Source of the DNA: Thermotoga sp. KOL6
GTDB taxonomy: Bacteria > Thermotogota > Thermotogae > Thermotogales > Thermotogaceae
Length of the DNA stretch: 64,000 bases
Direction: 5' to 3'
Assembly: GCF_002866025.1 (NCBI RefSeq)
Contig: NZ_LNDE01000002.1
Location: forward strand, 248,001-312,000
The position numbers and the translations under genes were made by a program. Shown here one piece after another: positions 41,029 to 51,084 of the stretch. The first letter of the stretch is position 1. Every line of letters begins with the position of its first letter. The notes beneath the pieces are model-generated. The model ran no database searches, had not been told where the DNA came from, and saw only the letters and a program-made list of their open reading frames with translations.

Positions 41029-41605
41029 TTTCTGTCACCTTTCTGAAGATGACTTTCGGAAACATCATGGGTTCTCTTGGTTTCCAGATCATAGTGTTGT
41101 CTCTCCATTCAACAGGTGTTGGAGTAACCGACACCACCGTTGCATCCTCGGGCAATTTGAGGACGATCTCTGTTTCCCCAGCTACATTCAAAGTTAGACT
41201 ACCCATGCTTGTGTCCAGAGTATCTCCTTTCAGACGAGCTGCCCCCTTTAGGAAGGTGGTTTCCGTAACTTCAAGTATCCCTCCGGAGTCGTTCACATTC
41301 ACTCTGTAATCGAGGGGCACGATTTCCCTACCAACTTCTTTACTAATTTGAGAAAAATACTCATTTAGTCCTTCTTTAGAAGCAGAAGCGTAGTTAGCCT
41401 TGTACTCTTCCTTTTTCTTTTCATCCTTGAAGTAGAGTTTTGCGTTGGTAGTAAATGTGGCATTTCCGGAGTAGTCGTACTCCATTGTGCTTTTATAGTA
41501 TACTATTTCAAAGGGAGTTCTTCCTCCCAGGAAAAAAAACAGAAATTCCACGAGCATGAACACTACCATGATAATCAGCAAGATGTAAATTGTTTTAGAA
41601 CTCAA
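41000..41605 (-). CDS. Membrane-anchored protein, DUF4897-like
   Basis: 201 residues. One N-terminal transmembrane helix (SSKTIYILLIIMVVFMLVEF) precedes an extracytoplasmic beta-rich domain (TPFEIVYYKSTMEYDYSGNA through KLPEDATVVSVTPTPVEWRDN). I think it belongs to a Thermotogae-specific family listed as DUF4897, from memory. Start TTG 41605 lies 10 bases after GGAG; GTG 41614 is too close to it. Overlaps the sir2 start by 29 bases. Upstream, TGGTAACAT (41632-41640, minus) could be its promoter. Function unknown. Confidence 0.65.
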   Translation of the reverse strand: MSSKTIYILLIIMVVFMLVEFLFFFLGGRTPFEIVYYKSTMEYDYSGNATFTTNAKLYFKDEKKKEEYKANYASASKEGLNEYFSQISKEVGREIVPLDYRVNVNDSGGILEVTETTFLKGAARLKGDTLDTSMGSLTLNVAGETEIVLKLPEDATVVSVTPTPVEWRDNTMIWKPREPMMFPKVIFRKVTENEGVHQTTE

Positions 41606-41661
41606 TCTTCTCACGCTCCTTTTTTTAAATAATGTTACCACAAAAAATGGAGGGATAAAAG

Positions 41662-42648
41662 TTGAGAATATTGAGCGGTATGCGACCAACAGGGAAACTC
41701 CACATAGGCCACTTAGTGGGGGCGTTGGAGAATTGGGTGAAGCTTCAGGAAGAAGGAAACGAATGCTTCTACTTCGTGGCGGATTGGCATGCCTTAACCA
41801 CTCACTACGATGATGTCTCACATCTCAAAGAGTACACCCGGGACCTAGTAAGAGGGTTCCTCGCTTGTGGTGTGGATCCGGAAAAGTCTGTAATTTTTGT
41901 ACAATCTGGTGTTAAAGAACACGCAGAATTGGCACTTTTCTTCAGCATGATTGTTTCTGTATCGCGACTTGAAAGAGTCCCAACTTACAAAGAAATAAAA
42001 AAAGAATTGAACTATAAGGATCTTTCCACCGCGGGATTCCTGATCTATCCTGTTCTTCAAGCTGCGGACATTCTCATATACAAGGCGGAAGGTGTTCCGG
42101 TCGGTGAGGATCAAATTTATCATATAGAGCTCACCAGGGAGATTGCTCGCAGATTTAACAATCTTTACAAAGAAGTCTTCCCAGAACCCGATGCGATACT
42201 TTCAAAAGTTCCAAAACTTCCGGGTACAGATGGAAGGAAGATGAGTAAGAGTTACGGGAACATCATAAATCTCGAGATAACGGAAGACGAGCTAAAGAAA
42301 ACCATTTTGAAGATGATGACGGATCCAGCGAGAGTAAGAAGAACAGATCCTGGGAATCCGGAAAATTGTCCCGTTTGGAAGTACCACCAAGCTTTCGGTA
42401 TCAGTGAAGAGGAGAGTAAATGGGTCTGGGAAGGATGTACAACGGCTAAAATCGGTTGTGTTGATTGCAAGAATCTTCTTTTGAAAAACATGAAGAAAAA
42501 ATTGTCACCGATTTGGGAGAATTTCAAGAGAATAGATGAGGATCCCCATTATGTAGATGACGTGATTTTTGAGGGAACGAGAAAGGCCCGTGAAGTGGCT
42601 CGCGAAACTATGGAAGAGGTGAGAAAAGCGATGAATCTCATGTTTTGA
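41662..42648 (+). CDS. trpS: Tryptophanyl-tRNA synthetase
   Basis: Class I synthetase, 328 residues, full length. HIGH motif in MRPTGKLHIGHLVGALENW, KMSKS in LPGTDGRKMSKSYGNIINL, GEDQIYHIELTREIARRFN. A cluster CTTAKIGCVDCKNLL near residue 255 matches the Fe-S binding Cys loop reported for Thermotoga TrpRS (C236/C259/C266/C269 in TM0492, by recall). Start TTG with GGAGGG nine bases upstream. Confidence 0.97.
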   Translation: MRILSGMRPTGKLHIGHLVGALENWVKLQEEGNECFYFVADWHALTTHYDDVSHLKEYTRDLVRGFLACGVDPEKSVIFVQSGVKEHAELALFFSMIVSVSRLERVPTYKEIKKELNYKDLSTAGFLIYPVLQAADILIYKAEGVPVGEDQIYHIELTREIARRFNNLYKEVFPEPDAILSKVPKLPGTDGRKMSKSYGNIINLEITEDELKKTILKMMTDPARVRRTDPGNPENCPVWKYHQAFGISEEESKWVWEGCTTAKIGCVDCKNLLLKNMKKKLSPIWENFKRIDEDPHYVDDVIFEGTRKAREVARETMEEVRKAMNLMF

Positions 42649-42657
42649 GGTGAAAAC

Positions 42658-43347
42658 ATGGAACTTGTATTCAAGCTACCGATCTTTGAAGGGCCTTTGG
42701 ATCTCCTTTTGTATCTTGTAAGGAAAAAGAAGGTGGACATCAGACAGATTCCTATTTCACAACTTGCGGATGAGTTTGTCGAATACTTGGAACGCATGAA
42801 AAGATTGGATATGAAGATCACATCTGATTTTCTAGAAATGGCATCTACACTCATGGAATTGAAGTCGAAACTTCTCATACCGAGGGTGAAAGATGAAGAA
42901 AGAGAAGAAATAGAAAAGAAAAAAGAAGAATTATACAAAAGATTAGAGGAATATTCCAAGGTTAAGGAGATCGTTCAGAGATTGAAAAACGAATCAAATC
43001 TTTTGAAGAGAAAGCCTGTAAAAGTAAGGATTCGTTTCTTTCAAAGAGTCGAAGATGTCGAAAAGTTCAAAGAGATTTTGGAGAGAGTATGGAAGGAAGA
43101 ATCTTTACGCGAAATGGTTCATCGTGTGAAAAGAGAAACGCTTTCTGTTGAAGAAATGATGGAAAGAATATTGGAAGAGGTTGATGGGGATACGGACATT
43201 TTCTTTTTACTTTCGAAAGCAAGAAATGTTTATGAGCTCATAGTCAGATTGCTTGCTGTTTTGGAGCTTGTGAGGATGGGGAAACTTGTCCTTTTCGAGG
43301 ATATGAAGGTTGGGAGGTACGTTAATGAATCTGAAAGCAGCGGTTGA
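42658..43347 (+). CDS. scpA: Segregation and condensation protein A
   Basis: Kleisin that bridges the SMC heads in the bacterial condensin. 229 residues. N-terminal FEGPLDLLLYLVRKKKVDIRQIPISQ is the family hallmark; long charged helices follow, and a winged-helix C-terminus (RNVYELIVRLLAVLELVRMGKL). ATG follows GAGGTG, nine bases after trpS. smc itself is not in the window. Confidence 0.95.
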   Translation: MELVFKLPIFEGPLDLLLYLVRKKKVDIRQIPISQLADEFVEYLERMKRLDMKITSDFLEMASTLMELKSKLLIPRVKDEEREEIEKKKEELYKRLEEYSKVKEIVQRLKNESNLLKRKPVKVRIRFFQRVEDVEKFKEILERVWKEESLREMVHRVKRETLSVEEMMERILEEVDGDTDIFFLLSKARNVYELIVRLLAVLELVRMGKLVLFEDMKVGRYVNESESSG

Positions 43348-43828
43348 GGCGCTCGTGTTCGCTTCAAATGGCATAACTTTGGAAAAACTTTCAAGAATTC
43401 TTGAAAGAGAGGAAAGAGATGTGCAGAAGGTTCTCGAAGAGTTAGAGAAGGAATATGAATCACCGATGCATGGAGTAGTTTTGAAGAATGTGGGGGGCAA
43501 ATACCGATTCTACACAAAACCAGAGTACGCAACGCTCATCTCAAAAGTCTCGAGAAGGAAATACAGGAACCTAACAGAAGTACAAATGGAAGTAGTGGCC
43601 CTTCTTCTTTTGTCCGGACCTCTGTCGAAGAACGAAATAGATTCTTTTCGAGGTAAAGATTCATCGGCTGTATTGTCTGCTCTTCAGAAAATGGGGATCG
43701 TTCGAAGGAAAAGAGCAGGTAAGAGTTATCTTTACCAACTTTCACCTTCTTTTATTGAAAGTACCATGTTGGACGAAATGATGAGAGAGATATCAGAGAA
43801 GCTCGGCAGCAACAGTGGCGAGTCTTGA
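43325..43828 (+). CDS. scpB: Segregation and condensation protein B
   Basis: Dimeric winged-helix partner of ScpA. 167 residues. NLKAAVEALVFASNGITLEKLSRIL at the N-terminus and the second winged helix with EVVALLLLSGPLSKNEIDSFRG. Start ATG 43325, six bases after GGGAGGT; it overlaps scpA by 23 bases. The 3' end overlaps the convergent PIN-PhoH gene by 36 bases. Confidence 0.94.
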   Translation: MNLKAAVEALVFASNGITLEKLSRILEREERDVQKVLEELEKEYESPMHGVVLKNVGGKYRFYTKPEYATLISKVSRRKYRNLTEVQMEVVALLLLSGPLSKNEIDSFRGKDSSAVLSALQKMGIVRRKRAGKSYLYQLSPSFIESTMLDEMMREISEKLGSNSGES

Positions 43829-45049
43829 TCTTTCCCCTTTTTCGAGTTTTATGACAGCGGAGAGTTCCGATTCCAGAAGTTTCAATGCGGCATAAACCAG
43901 TCCGTTTGTGTTTTTGTCTAGGTATGGTGTATCTATCTGATAGGGATCTCCTACCAGTACTATTTTCGTATCTTCCCCAACTCGAGTTAGAATCGTTTTC
44001 ACTTCGTGTGGTGACAAGTTTTGAGCTTCATCTATTATAATGAACTGTCTTGGTATTGACCTTCCTCTGATGAAAGACAAGGCTTCCACTTCCAATATAT
44101 CTTGTTTCTCCAATTCTTTGATCTTCAAACCAGAAATAGAAGAGATCAACTCAAGGTTATCGTTTATTGGTTGCAACCAAGGTTTCATCTTTTTCTCTAA
44201 CTCACCTGGAAGATATCCTAAGTCACGACCCATAGGAACAGTAGGACGTGTCACTATTAGCTTTCTGTAACGTTTTTCCACCAATACTTTGTACAATCCG
44301 CACGCGAGTGCCAAAAGTGTTTTTCCCGTTCCTGCCATTCCGATGAGAAAAACAAGTGGTATTTCATCGTCCAACAAGGCATCCATGGAGAATATCTGTT
44401 CCCTGTTTCTCGGTGATATTCCCATCGTCTCAAAGGATTCTATCTTCATGATCTTACCTTTTCTGTATTTGCCATAAATTCCTCCTAAGTCTATATAAAA
44501 GTTGTCGAGGAGATCCAACTTTTTCTCCACAATTTCTTCTCTCTCTAGGGTCTTTCTAAGAGTGTCATCTTGGATTTCTACATATCCTTTTGGCATGGTC
44601 TCAAGCTCGGACTTGTCAGTTAAGTAATCTTGTGCCGGTATACCCAAAGCGTCAGCTTTCACACGAAGGTTTATGTCTTTGCTAACCAATATCGTGGGAA
44701 TCTTTTCTTTATTCATTATGTCTATAACGTACGCGAGAATGATGTTATCCATATAACGTTCGTGCAAAAACCTCGGTACTCCTTCAACTTGTCTATCCAA
44801 CACGTAAACTCGTAGATTACCCCCATTTTCCAAAGCTATTCCTTTCTTCAGATTACCCTTTTCTCTGAGCTCATCTAGCCGTCTTATTGCTTCTCGAGCG
44901 TTTTTCCCGACACTTCCATGTTCCCTCTTCAATTTGTCCAACTCTTCCAAAACGGGAAGTGGTATGATGACATTATTGTCCTCGAAAGAGAACATGGAAT
45001 CGGGATCGTGAATTAAAACGTTCGTATCTAGAACGTAATTCTTCACCAT
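43793..45049 (-). CDS. PIN-PhoH ATPase (PhoH2 type)
   Basis: 418 residues with an N-terminal PIN nuclease domain (1-140; acidic residues in YVLDTNVLIHDPDS and MDNIILAYVID) and a C-terminal PhoH RecA-like ATPase (about 205-415; Walker A LIGMAGTGKTLLALACG, Walker B RQFIIIDEAQNLSPHEVK). This combination is called PhoH2 and has been described as an RNA helicase-RNase. ATG 45049 follows GGGGGT, four bases after the exonuclease stop. RNA target unknown. Confidence 0.9.
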   Translation of the reverse strand: MVKNYVLDTNVLIHDPDSMFSFEDNNVIIPLPVLEELDKLKREHGSVGKNAREAIRRLDELREKGNLKKGIALENGGNLRVYVLDRQVEGVPRFLHERYMDNIILAYVIDIMNKEKIPTILVSKDINLRVKADALGIPAQDYLTDKSELETMPKGYVEIQDDTLRKTLEREEIVEKKLDLLDNFYIDLGGIYGKYRKGKIMKIESFETMGISPRNREQIFSMDALLDDEIPLVFLIGMAGTGKTLLALACGLYKVLVEKRYRKLIVTRPTVPMGRDLGYLPGELEKKMKPWLQPINDNLELISSISGLKIKELEKQDILEVEALSFIRGRSIPRQFIIIDEAQNLSPHEVKTILTRVGEDTKIVLVGDPYQIDTPYLDKNTNGLVYAALKLLESELSAVIKLEKGERSRLATVAAELL

Positions 45050-45053
45050 ATTC

Positions 45054-45614
45054 TTACCCCCGTTTTCTTCGTATGAAATCGTCCACTTTGTGCTCTCCAA
45101 GTAGTCGGATCAATCGCACGAAGACTTTTGCAGTTACTTTGGCGTCCAAAAGAGCACGATGTTCTATCTTATCCTTTATTCCGAGTCTTTCGCAGAGCCA
45201 CTTCAAAGAGTGAGGTCTACCAAAAATTTCTTCGGAAATGTCGAGAGTGTCAATGTAAAAATTGGTTATGGGAAAATTTCCTGTTTCTTTTGCCATCATG
45301 TCCAGGAACGCAAGATCAAAATTGGCGTTGTGAAAAACGAGTACAGAACCTTTGACGTAATCTCTAAAGTTTTCGTAAACCGTTCCCATATCCGGTGCCT
45401 CTTCAATTTCTTCGTTGGTGATACCATGAACTTTTTGAATCAGAGCGGGAATCCTGACGTGCGGATTCACCAGCGAGTGGAACGCTTTATTCATGAAAAT
45501 TTTCCCTTTGAAAACAGGAACAGCTGCGATTTCAACTATACGGTCACCTCCAAAAGGATCTGTACCTGTGGTTTCCGTATCCACAACGAAGAACAGTGTA
45601 TCGTTCCATATCAT
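45054..45614 (-). CDS. DEDDh 3'-5' exonuclease (DnaQ/epsilon-like)
   Basis: 186 residues. ExoI motif FFVVDTETTGTD, ExoII VFHNANFDLAFLD, ExoIII EHRALLDAKVTAKV with the His-Asp of the DEDDh class; SLKWLCERLGI typical of epsilon-like proteins. It may proofread for DnaE, which lacks its own exonuclease, but it is distant from dnaE and could equally act in RNA or DNA repair. Start ATG 45614 is eight bases after GGGAG. Confidence 0.88.
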   Translation of the reverse strand: MIWNDTLFFVVDTETTGTDPFGGDRIVEIAAVPVFKGKIFMNKAFHSLVNPHVRIPALIQKVHGITNEEIEEAPDMGTVYENFRDYVKGSVLVFHNANFDLAFLDMMAKETGNFPITNFYIDTLDISEEIFGRPHSLKWLCERLGIKDKIEHRALLDAKVTAKVFVRLIRLLGEHKVDDFIRRKRG

Positions 45615-45626
45615 TTCCAACACTCC

Positions 45627-46484
45627 CTAGATTTCTATTCCAAAAATCTTCCTAGCTATGATACCGACAAAGAAAGAAAAGGCGGCAACACCGAAACTCA
45701 GAAGAAACATCTCTAAGAAGTATTTTCCGAAGTTTTTTTCTTTCACTATAGAGACAAAAAAGGTAAAGAGAAGAACGATCAGTGCGGCACCAATCAAAGT
45801 GATGGCAAGGGCTAAGAAGGGATTGTTCAGTATAAGGAAAGGAGCCACCAGTATAGTGACGGTTACTATATAGGCCAGTCCGGTATAGAGTGCTGCTTTC
45901 AACGGGTTGGTTTTTCCGTTTTCTTCTTCTGCTCTCTGAGATAGGTACTCCGAAGCCGACATAGAGAATGCGGCGGCGATACCAGTTATCAATCCGGAAA
46001 GCCCCACTATTTTGGAATTTTGAAACGCATACGTGAGACCAGCGAGTGCTCCTGTCAGTTCAACTAGAGCATCATTCAAACCGAGAACCATCGAACTAAC
46101 GTAGTTCAACCTCTCCTCATCTAGCATGTTTAAAAGCTCTTCTTCATGTTTTTCCTCATCTCTCATTATTTTGACAACCTCTGGATAGTTTTTTGCTATG
46201 TTTTTATACGCCTTTTCTGCTTTTTTCTCGTTCTTCTCCATGAGTTTAAGAGCAAAAGTGATTCCAAACAATATAGCGAGAAGAGAATACCAAAATATCA
46301 AAAATTTTGAAGGTTTGATTTCTTTTCCTGATATGTCTTTCAACGTTTCATAGTGTTTTCTTTCATCCTCAGCTATGGATAGGAGGATCTTGACATTCTC
46401 GTTTTTTACTCTTTTTGATAGTCTTCTGTAGACATGATACTCCGTAATTTCATTTTTCTGAAACTCAAGAATTTCCTTCAACAT
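45627..46484 (-). CDS. Ferritin-like/VIT1 membrane iron protein (MbfA type)
   Basis: 285 residues. N-terminal ferritin-like di-iron domain (about 1-130) with Glu/His pairs in FQKNEITEYHVYRR, SIAEDERKHYETL, RDEEKHEEELLNML. The C-terminal CCC1/VIT1 domain has about five helices and the motif GLNDALVELTGALAGLTYAF. Such fusions export or store iron or manganese. ATG 46484 has AGGAGG six bases upstream. It overlaps the preceding OppD2 gene by 20 bases. Confidence 0.87.
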   Translation of the reverse strand: MLKEILEFQKNEITEYHVYRRLSKRVKNENVKILLSIAEDERKHYETLKDISGKEIKPSKFLIFWYSLLAILFGITFALKLMEKNEKKAEKAYKNIAKNYPEVVKIMRDEEKHEEELLNMLDEERLNYVSSMVLGLNDALVELTGALAGLTYAFQNSKIVGLSGLITGIAAAFSMSASEYLSQRAEEENGKTNPLKAALYTGLAYIVTVTILVAPFLILNNPFLALAITLIGAALIVLLFTFFVSIVKEKNFGKYFLEMFLLSFGVAAFSFFVGIIARKIFGIEI

Positions 46485-47457
46485 TGACTTCCTCCTCAAC
46501 TGGATTGAAGCATCTTACGAAATGTCGCTCCTCAATTTGAGTAAGTTCAGGCAACTCGTTCATACATCTATCGATTCTTCTGGGACATCGGGGTAAGAAT
46601 GGACACACGGGTGGTATGTCGACCATGCGAGGTGGTTGACCAGGTATCGATTCGAGTTTTTCCAATCTCTTATCAACCCTTGGAACGCTTTTGAGAAGCA
46701 TTTTTGTATACGGATGTCTTGGAGAGTAGAAAATCTGATCAGCTGTTCCGACTTCCATTTGTCTTCCACCGTACATCACCATGATTCTGTCGGCCATTGA
46801 GGCTATGACTCCAAGGTCATGAGTTATGAACAGAAGACCTGTTTTGAACTCTTTTTGCAAATCTTTCATTAGCTCCAGGATCTGAGCTTGAATGGTGACG
46901 TCCAAAGCCGTTGTAGGCTCATCTGCTATGAGTACACTTGGATTACACGAAAGCGCGATAGCGATAACCACTCTTTGTCTCATTCCTCCAGAAAATTCAA
47001 ATGGATAGTTGTTCATTCTTTTTTCAGGTTCAGGAATCCCAACAAGTTCGAGCATTTCAACTGCTCTAAGATACGCCCTTCTTTTATCGTAACCCAAGTG
47101 GTATTTAATAGTTTCCATGAGTTGGTCTCCTATAGTGTAAAGAGGGTTTAAAGACATCATCGGATCCTGGAAAATCATTGCTATCTCTTTTCCGCGAATT
47201 TTGTGCATTTCTCTTTCAGGTATCTTCAATATATCCTGCCCTTTGTAAAGCACTTCGCCACTTACAATCTTTCCAGGAGGTTTTATGAGTCTCATAATGG
47301 ATTTAACCGTCACACTCTTTCCAGATCCTGTTTCACCGACTATACCGAGCACTTCGTTGGAATTCAGCGTGAAACTCACTTCGTTCACAGCCTTGACTAT
47401 TCCTTCTTCCATGTAAAACCATGTACTTAGGTTTCTCACTTCGAGAAGTGCAGCCAA
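46465..47457 (-). CDS. Second OppD-type oligopeptide ABC transporter ATPase
   Basis: 330 residues. Walker A GETGSGKSVTVKSIMRL, signature FEFSGGMRQRVVIAIALSC, Walker [13 protein letters not shown], switch LLFITHDLGVIA. C-terminal oligopeptide domain with cysteines in PVCPFLPRCPRRIDRC and FVRCFNP, the pattern that binds a 4Fe-4S cluster in related proteins. Start TTG 47457 six bases after GGAGGT. It closely parallels the OppD at 49113, so the operon encodes two OppD and one OppF. Confidence 0.9.
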   Translation of the reverse strand: MAALLEVRNLSTWFYMEEGIVKAVNEVSFTLNSNEVLGIVGETGSGKSVTVKSIMRLIKPPGKIVSGEVLYKGQDILKIPEREMHKIRGKEIAMIFQDPMMSLNPLYTIGDQLMETIKYHLGYDKRRAYLRAVEMLELVGIPEPEKRMNNYPFEFSGGMRQRVVIAIALSCNPSVLIADEPTTALDVTIQAQILELMKDLQKEFKTGLLFITHDLGVIASMADRIMVMYGGRQMEVGTADQIFYSPRHPYTKMLLKSVPRVDKRLEKLESIPGQPPRMVDIPPVCPFLPRCPRRIDRCMNELPELTQIEERHFVRCFNPVEEEVNVEGNS

Positions 47458-47469
47458 AGTATTCACCTC

Positions 47470-47958
47470 CTACTGCTCAAAAAGGACGAATTCTCCCGTT
47501 TTTGGATCGTACCTCGCGACACATCTTTCCTTTGAAAAAATATACATGAATCCGCAGTAATAAGAATTTTCGAACAAAGTGTTTTTGTTTTCAAAAAAGC
47601 TTTCTATCGCTGCTTCGAGGATGATATCTCTGGTGGCAATTTTGGTTTCTGTGGCCGAGAAAACTATGTCTTGAAAGAAAGAACCGATCAATTGTTTGAC
47701 CTTCTTCTTCGTTTCAGCATCCCAGTCAAGATTCAAGACCACATTGTTGGGGGGTACGATCACCCGGTTTTTCTCTATCACTAGGGAATTCTTACGTTCG
47801 TTGGTGAAAGTGAATCTGTAATGTTTTTTCTCTAGGATTGTCCTCACAGTATTCTTCAATCCTGGATCTTCAACGAAGACTCTCTTTGCTTCCCATTTTA
47901 TTCTGAAAAACAGTATAGCAAACGCCAACAACAGTATCAAAATCCATTGTTTTTTCAT
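47470..47958 (-). CDS. Hypothetical membrane-anchored protein in the Opp operon
   Basis: 162 residues, not recognised. One N-terminal transmembrane helix ([17 protein letters not shown]) and a soluble extracytoplasmic part with alternating strands and helices, ending [20 protein letters not shown]. It lies between oppF (ATGA overlap) and the second oppD, so it is certainly co-transcribed. An accessory to the transporter is a guess. Confidence 0.7.
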   Translation of the reverse strand: MKKQWILILLLAFAILFFRIKWEAKRVFVEDPGLKNTVRTILEKKHYRFTFTNERKNSLVIEKNRVIVPPNNVVLNLDWDAETKKKVKQLIGSFFQDIVFSATETKIATRDIILEAAIESFFENKNTLFENSYYCGFMYIFSKERCVARYDPKTGEFVLFEQ

Positions 47959-49109
47959 TTCAACTCACCTGGAAAGTGACAGGCAACAAAATGACCCTTT
48001 TCGATCTCTCGAAGAGCGGGTTCCTCCTTCGAACATACTTCTTTTGCAATGGGGCACCTTGGATGAAATCTACAACCTGAAGGTGGATTTATGGGACTCG
48101 GAACATCTCCTTTCAGTATGATCCTCTCTCTCTTTTTGGTCGGATCGGGTATGGGAATAGCCGACATCAAAGCTACCGTGTATGGGTGCAAAGGCTTCTC
48201 GAAGAGATCCTTTTTGGGGGCAAGTTCCACCATCTTTCCGAGGTACATAACTCCTATTCGGTCGCTTATGTGTTTAACGACCGCTAAATCGTGTGAAATG
48301 AATATGTATGTGAGCTTGTGTTTTTCTTGTAAGTCCTCCATGAGATTTATGATCTGACTTCTTATGGACACATCCAATGCTGCCACTGCCTCATCTGCCA
48401 CTACGAGTTTCGGTTCCAAGGCGAGAGCCCTCGCGATTCCTATTCTCTGCCTTTGACCTCCGGAGAATTCGTGGGGAAATCTGTACATGTATGCGGAAGG
48501 AATTCCCACGTCTTCCAGGATTTTCTTTACCCTCTCCAGAGCCTCTTTTCCACTCGCGATCCTGTGAACACCGATACCTTCTCCCACTATACTCCTTATT
48601 CTCATTCTAGGGTTCAAAGAGCTGTAAGGATCTTGGAAAACTATTTGCATCTCTCTGCGGAATTTTTTTCGCTTCTCTTCTAAACCGGTCAAAAGAAGGG
48701 AAATGAATTTTTGAGGTGACCCCTTTGCTTCTTCAAAAAAGAGTTGCGCATACCTTTTGTCTACTCCGTTCAGTTTCTCGATATCTGATTCTTTCATTTT
48801 CATGAATTTGTCCAGGTAGGTTTTTCTTATGTATCTCTTTGCCCTTCGTCGGGTCATGAAATAGTAAGTCGTATCCTCGCCATCAACAACTATTCGACCT
48901 GAAGTTGGCTCGTACAACCTCAACAGTGTCATTCCAACGGTGGTTTTTCCGCAACCAGATTCTCCCACCAATCCGAACGTTTCACCTTCGTTTATGGAAA
49001 AACTCACACCATCCACAGCTTTCACCCAACCGACGATCCTTCGAAACACACCGGCTCTTACGGGAAAGTATTTCACTAGGTTCTCTACTCTCAAGATTTC
49101 CTTGTTCAT
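47955..49109 (-). CDS. oppF: Oligopeptide ABC transporter ATPase OppF, with insertion
   Basis: 384 residues, against about 320 usual. Walker [22 protein letters not shown]-loop [15 protein letters not shown], signature [19 protein letters not shown], Walker [15 protein letters not shown]. Between Walker A and the Q-loop there is an inserted helical, Lys-rich stretch of about 60 residues (about 85-150). C-terminal cysteines [15 protein letters not shown] and FVACHF. ATG after GAGGTG, three bases after oppD. Confidence 0.92.
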   Translation of the reverse strand: MNKEILRVENLVKYFPVRAGVFRRIVGWVKAVDGVSFSINEGETFGLVGESGCGKTTVGMTLLRLYEPTSGRIVVDGEDTTYYFMTRRRAKRYIRKTYLDKFMKMKESDIEKLNGVDKRYAQLFFEEAKGSPQKFISLLLTGLEEKRKKFRREMQIVFQDPYSSLNPRMRIRSIVGEGIGVHRIASGKEALERVKKILEDVGIPSAYMYRFPHEFSGGQRQRIGIARALALEPKLVVADEAVAALDVSIRSQIINLMEDLQEKHKLTYIFISHDLAVVKHISDRIGVMYLGKMVELAPKKDLFEKPLHPYTVALMSAIPIPDPTKKRERIILKGDVPSPINPPSGCRFHPRCPIAKEVCSKEEPALREIEKGHFVACHFPGELK

Positions 49110-49112
49110 ACT

Positions 49113-50117
49113 TTACACCTCACTCTTTGCATGTCTGACCTCATCGAGCCTTTGCCAGAAAAAGCATCTCACCTTGTGATTTCCATCGAGTGTCTCCAAC
49201 TCCGGTTCTTCGATATCACATTTTCCTTTGACAAAGAATTCACACCTGGGATGGAATCTGCAACCGTTTGGGAAGTTTAGAGGATCGGGCACACTACCGG
49301 GGATGCTTTTGAGCTTCTCTTGTTCCACGTCTATCCTCGGAATCGATTCAAGTAACGCGTAAGTGTAAGGATGTTTGGGTTCGTTGAAAATGGTTTTTAC
49401 ATCACCATATTCAACTACTTTTCCTGCATACATAACAGCAACTTTATCGGACATTTCCGCAACGACCCCCATATCGTGGGTGATCAAAATGATGGCCATG
49501 CCGTACTCTCTCTGAAGATCTTTCATGAGTTCCAAGATTTGAGCCTGAATAGTAACATCCAGAGCGGTCGTAGGCTCGTCCGCTATGAGAAGACTGGGTC
49601 GACAGGAGAGTGCCATGGCTATCATCGCCCTCTGCCTCATTCCACCGGAGAGTTGATGGGGATATTCATCCACTCTCTTTTCCGGCTCGGGGATACCGAC
49701 CTTTCTCAGAAGATCAATTGCCATCTCTCTTGCTTCTTTCTCGGAGACGTTTTGATGAAGCATGATCGCTTCCATTATCTGATCTCCGATGGTGAACACT
49801 GGATTCAAAGCTACCATAGGTTCTTGAAAGATCATAGCGATTTCCTTTCCGCGGATCTTTCTCATATCATTTTCAGAAAGTTCAAGGAGATTCTTTCCTT
49901 TGAAAAGAACTTTTCCATCAACGATCCTTCCGTTTTGGTCTAGAAGTTTCATAATGGAAAGCGATGTTACACTCTTCCCACTTCCAGATTCGCCAACGAT
50001 TCCAAGAGTTTCACCTTCTGCTACTTCAAATGAGACTCCATCGACTGCCCGAACAATACCGTCTTCTGTATAGAAATATGTTTTCAAATTTTCCACGCGG
50101 AGTAACGGCTCTTTCAA
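49113..50117 (-). CDS. oppD: Oligopeptide ABC transporter ATPase OppD
   Basis: 334 residues. Walker [19 protein letters not shown]-loop [17 protein letters not shown], signature [19 protein letters not shown], Walker [13 protein letters not shown]. Cys-rich C-terminus [16 protein letters not shown]. Start TTG with GGAGGG seven bases upstream. Pairs with OppF to energise OppBC. Confidence 0.93.
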   Translation of the reverse strand: MKEPLLRVENLKTYFYTEDGIVRAVDGVSFEVAEGETLGIVGESGSGKSVTSLSIMKLLDQNGRIVDGKVLFKGKNLLELSENDMRKIRGKEIAMIFQEPMVALNPVFTIGDQIMEAIMLHQNVSEKEAREMAIDLLRKVGIPEPEKRVDEYPHQLSGGMRQRAMIAMALSCRPSLLIADEPTTALDVTIQAQILELMKDLQREYGMAIILITHDMGVVAEMSDKVAVMYAGKVVEYGDVKTIFNEPKHPYTYALLESIPRIDVEQEKLKSIPGSVPDPLNFPNGCRFHPRCEFFVKGKCDIEEPELETLDGNHKVRCFFWQRLDEVRHAKSEV

Positions 50118-50129
50118 TTTGATCCCTCC

Positions 50130-51071
50130 TTAGAATCTGAGCCTCGGATCGAAAGCATCCCTTAAAGCATCACCCAATAGATTCCAGCCGAGAACGAACA
50201 ACACCATTGCCGTTCCGGGATAAATGAGAGCATACCAGTGCTTGCCTATCTCCATCATCCAATCTCTTGAATAACTCAAAATGGAACCCCAATCTGCGTA
50301 TCCTTGAGGAGCTCCGAGACCAAGGAAGCTCAACACAGCGGCCGTTATAACGAGGGATCCCATATTCATTGATGCCCAAATCAAAACTGGAAAGATGGTG
50401 TTCGGAAGCACGTGCTTTAATATTATCAAGAAATCTGGAACTCCCAATGCCTTTGCAGCGAGCACAAATTGTTCTTCCCTCACCTGAAGGATGTTTCCTC
50501 TTATCAATCTCGCCGCCCCCATCCATCCGAAAACAATCATAGCGATCATGACTTTATCCAACCCAGTTCCCAAAACGGTTGTTAACACTACGGCGGCTAT
50601 GAGGAACGGTATAGAGAGGAAAACATCCGTGATTCTCATCAGAAGTTCATCTACCCATCCACCAAAGTATCCCGAAATAGATCCTATGAAGACGCCTATC
50701 AGAAGCCTTGCCAAGGTTACTATTATCCCAATTTTAAAAGCGGTTCTCGTACCCCAGACTACTCCGTAGAATATATCTCTTCCACCTATGACTCCAAAGG
50801 GATGATAATCCACACCACGTATTGGTTCTCTGTTGGGGTTCTTAGCTATCGCCTCCTCCTTCGTGGAAGGAGGTTGAGGGCTCTGATCCCAACTCACAAC
50901 GGGCATCAAATAAGGATCGGGCAGTTTCATTCTGGTCAGGGGATTAACAGGAGGCGCTATCACAGGTGCCAGAATGGCCACTACTGTGAAAAACAACACT
51001 AGTGAGAGTCCTATTATCGCAGTGGGATCTTTGAAAAATCTTCTCAAGATTCTCTTCAGTTCCTGATTCAT
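50130..51071 (-). CDS. oppC: Oligopeptide ABC transporter permease OppC
   Basis: 313 residues. N-terminal helix after RRFFKDPTAIIGLSLVLFF, six helices in all, permease EAA-type loop EEQFVLAAKALGVPDFLIILKHVLPN. A periplasmic loop of about 65 residues (VNPLTRMKLPDPYLMP...) follows helix 1, as in Opp/Dpp C subunits; FGVIGGRDIFYGVVWGTRTAFKIG is typical of the family. Confidence 0.94.
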   Translation of the reverse strand: MNQELKRILRRFFKDPTAIIGLSLVLFFTVVAILAPVIAPPVNPLTRMKLPDPYLMPVVSWDQSPQPPSTKEEAIAKNPNREPIRGVDYHPFGVIGGRDIFYGVVWGTRTAFKIGIIVTLARLLIGVFIGSISGYFGGWVDELLMRITDVFLSIPFLIAAVVLTTVLGTGLDKVMIAMIVFGWMGAARLIRGNILQVREEQFVLAAKALGVPDFLIILKHVLPNTIFPVLIWASMNMGSLVITAAVLSFLGLGAPQGYADWGSILSYSRDWMMEIGKHWYALIYPGTAMVLFVLGWNLLGDALRDAFDPRLRF

Positions 51072-51084
51072 ACCATATCACCTC

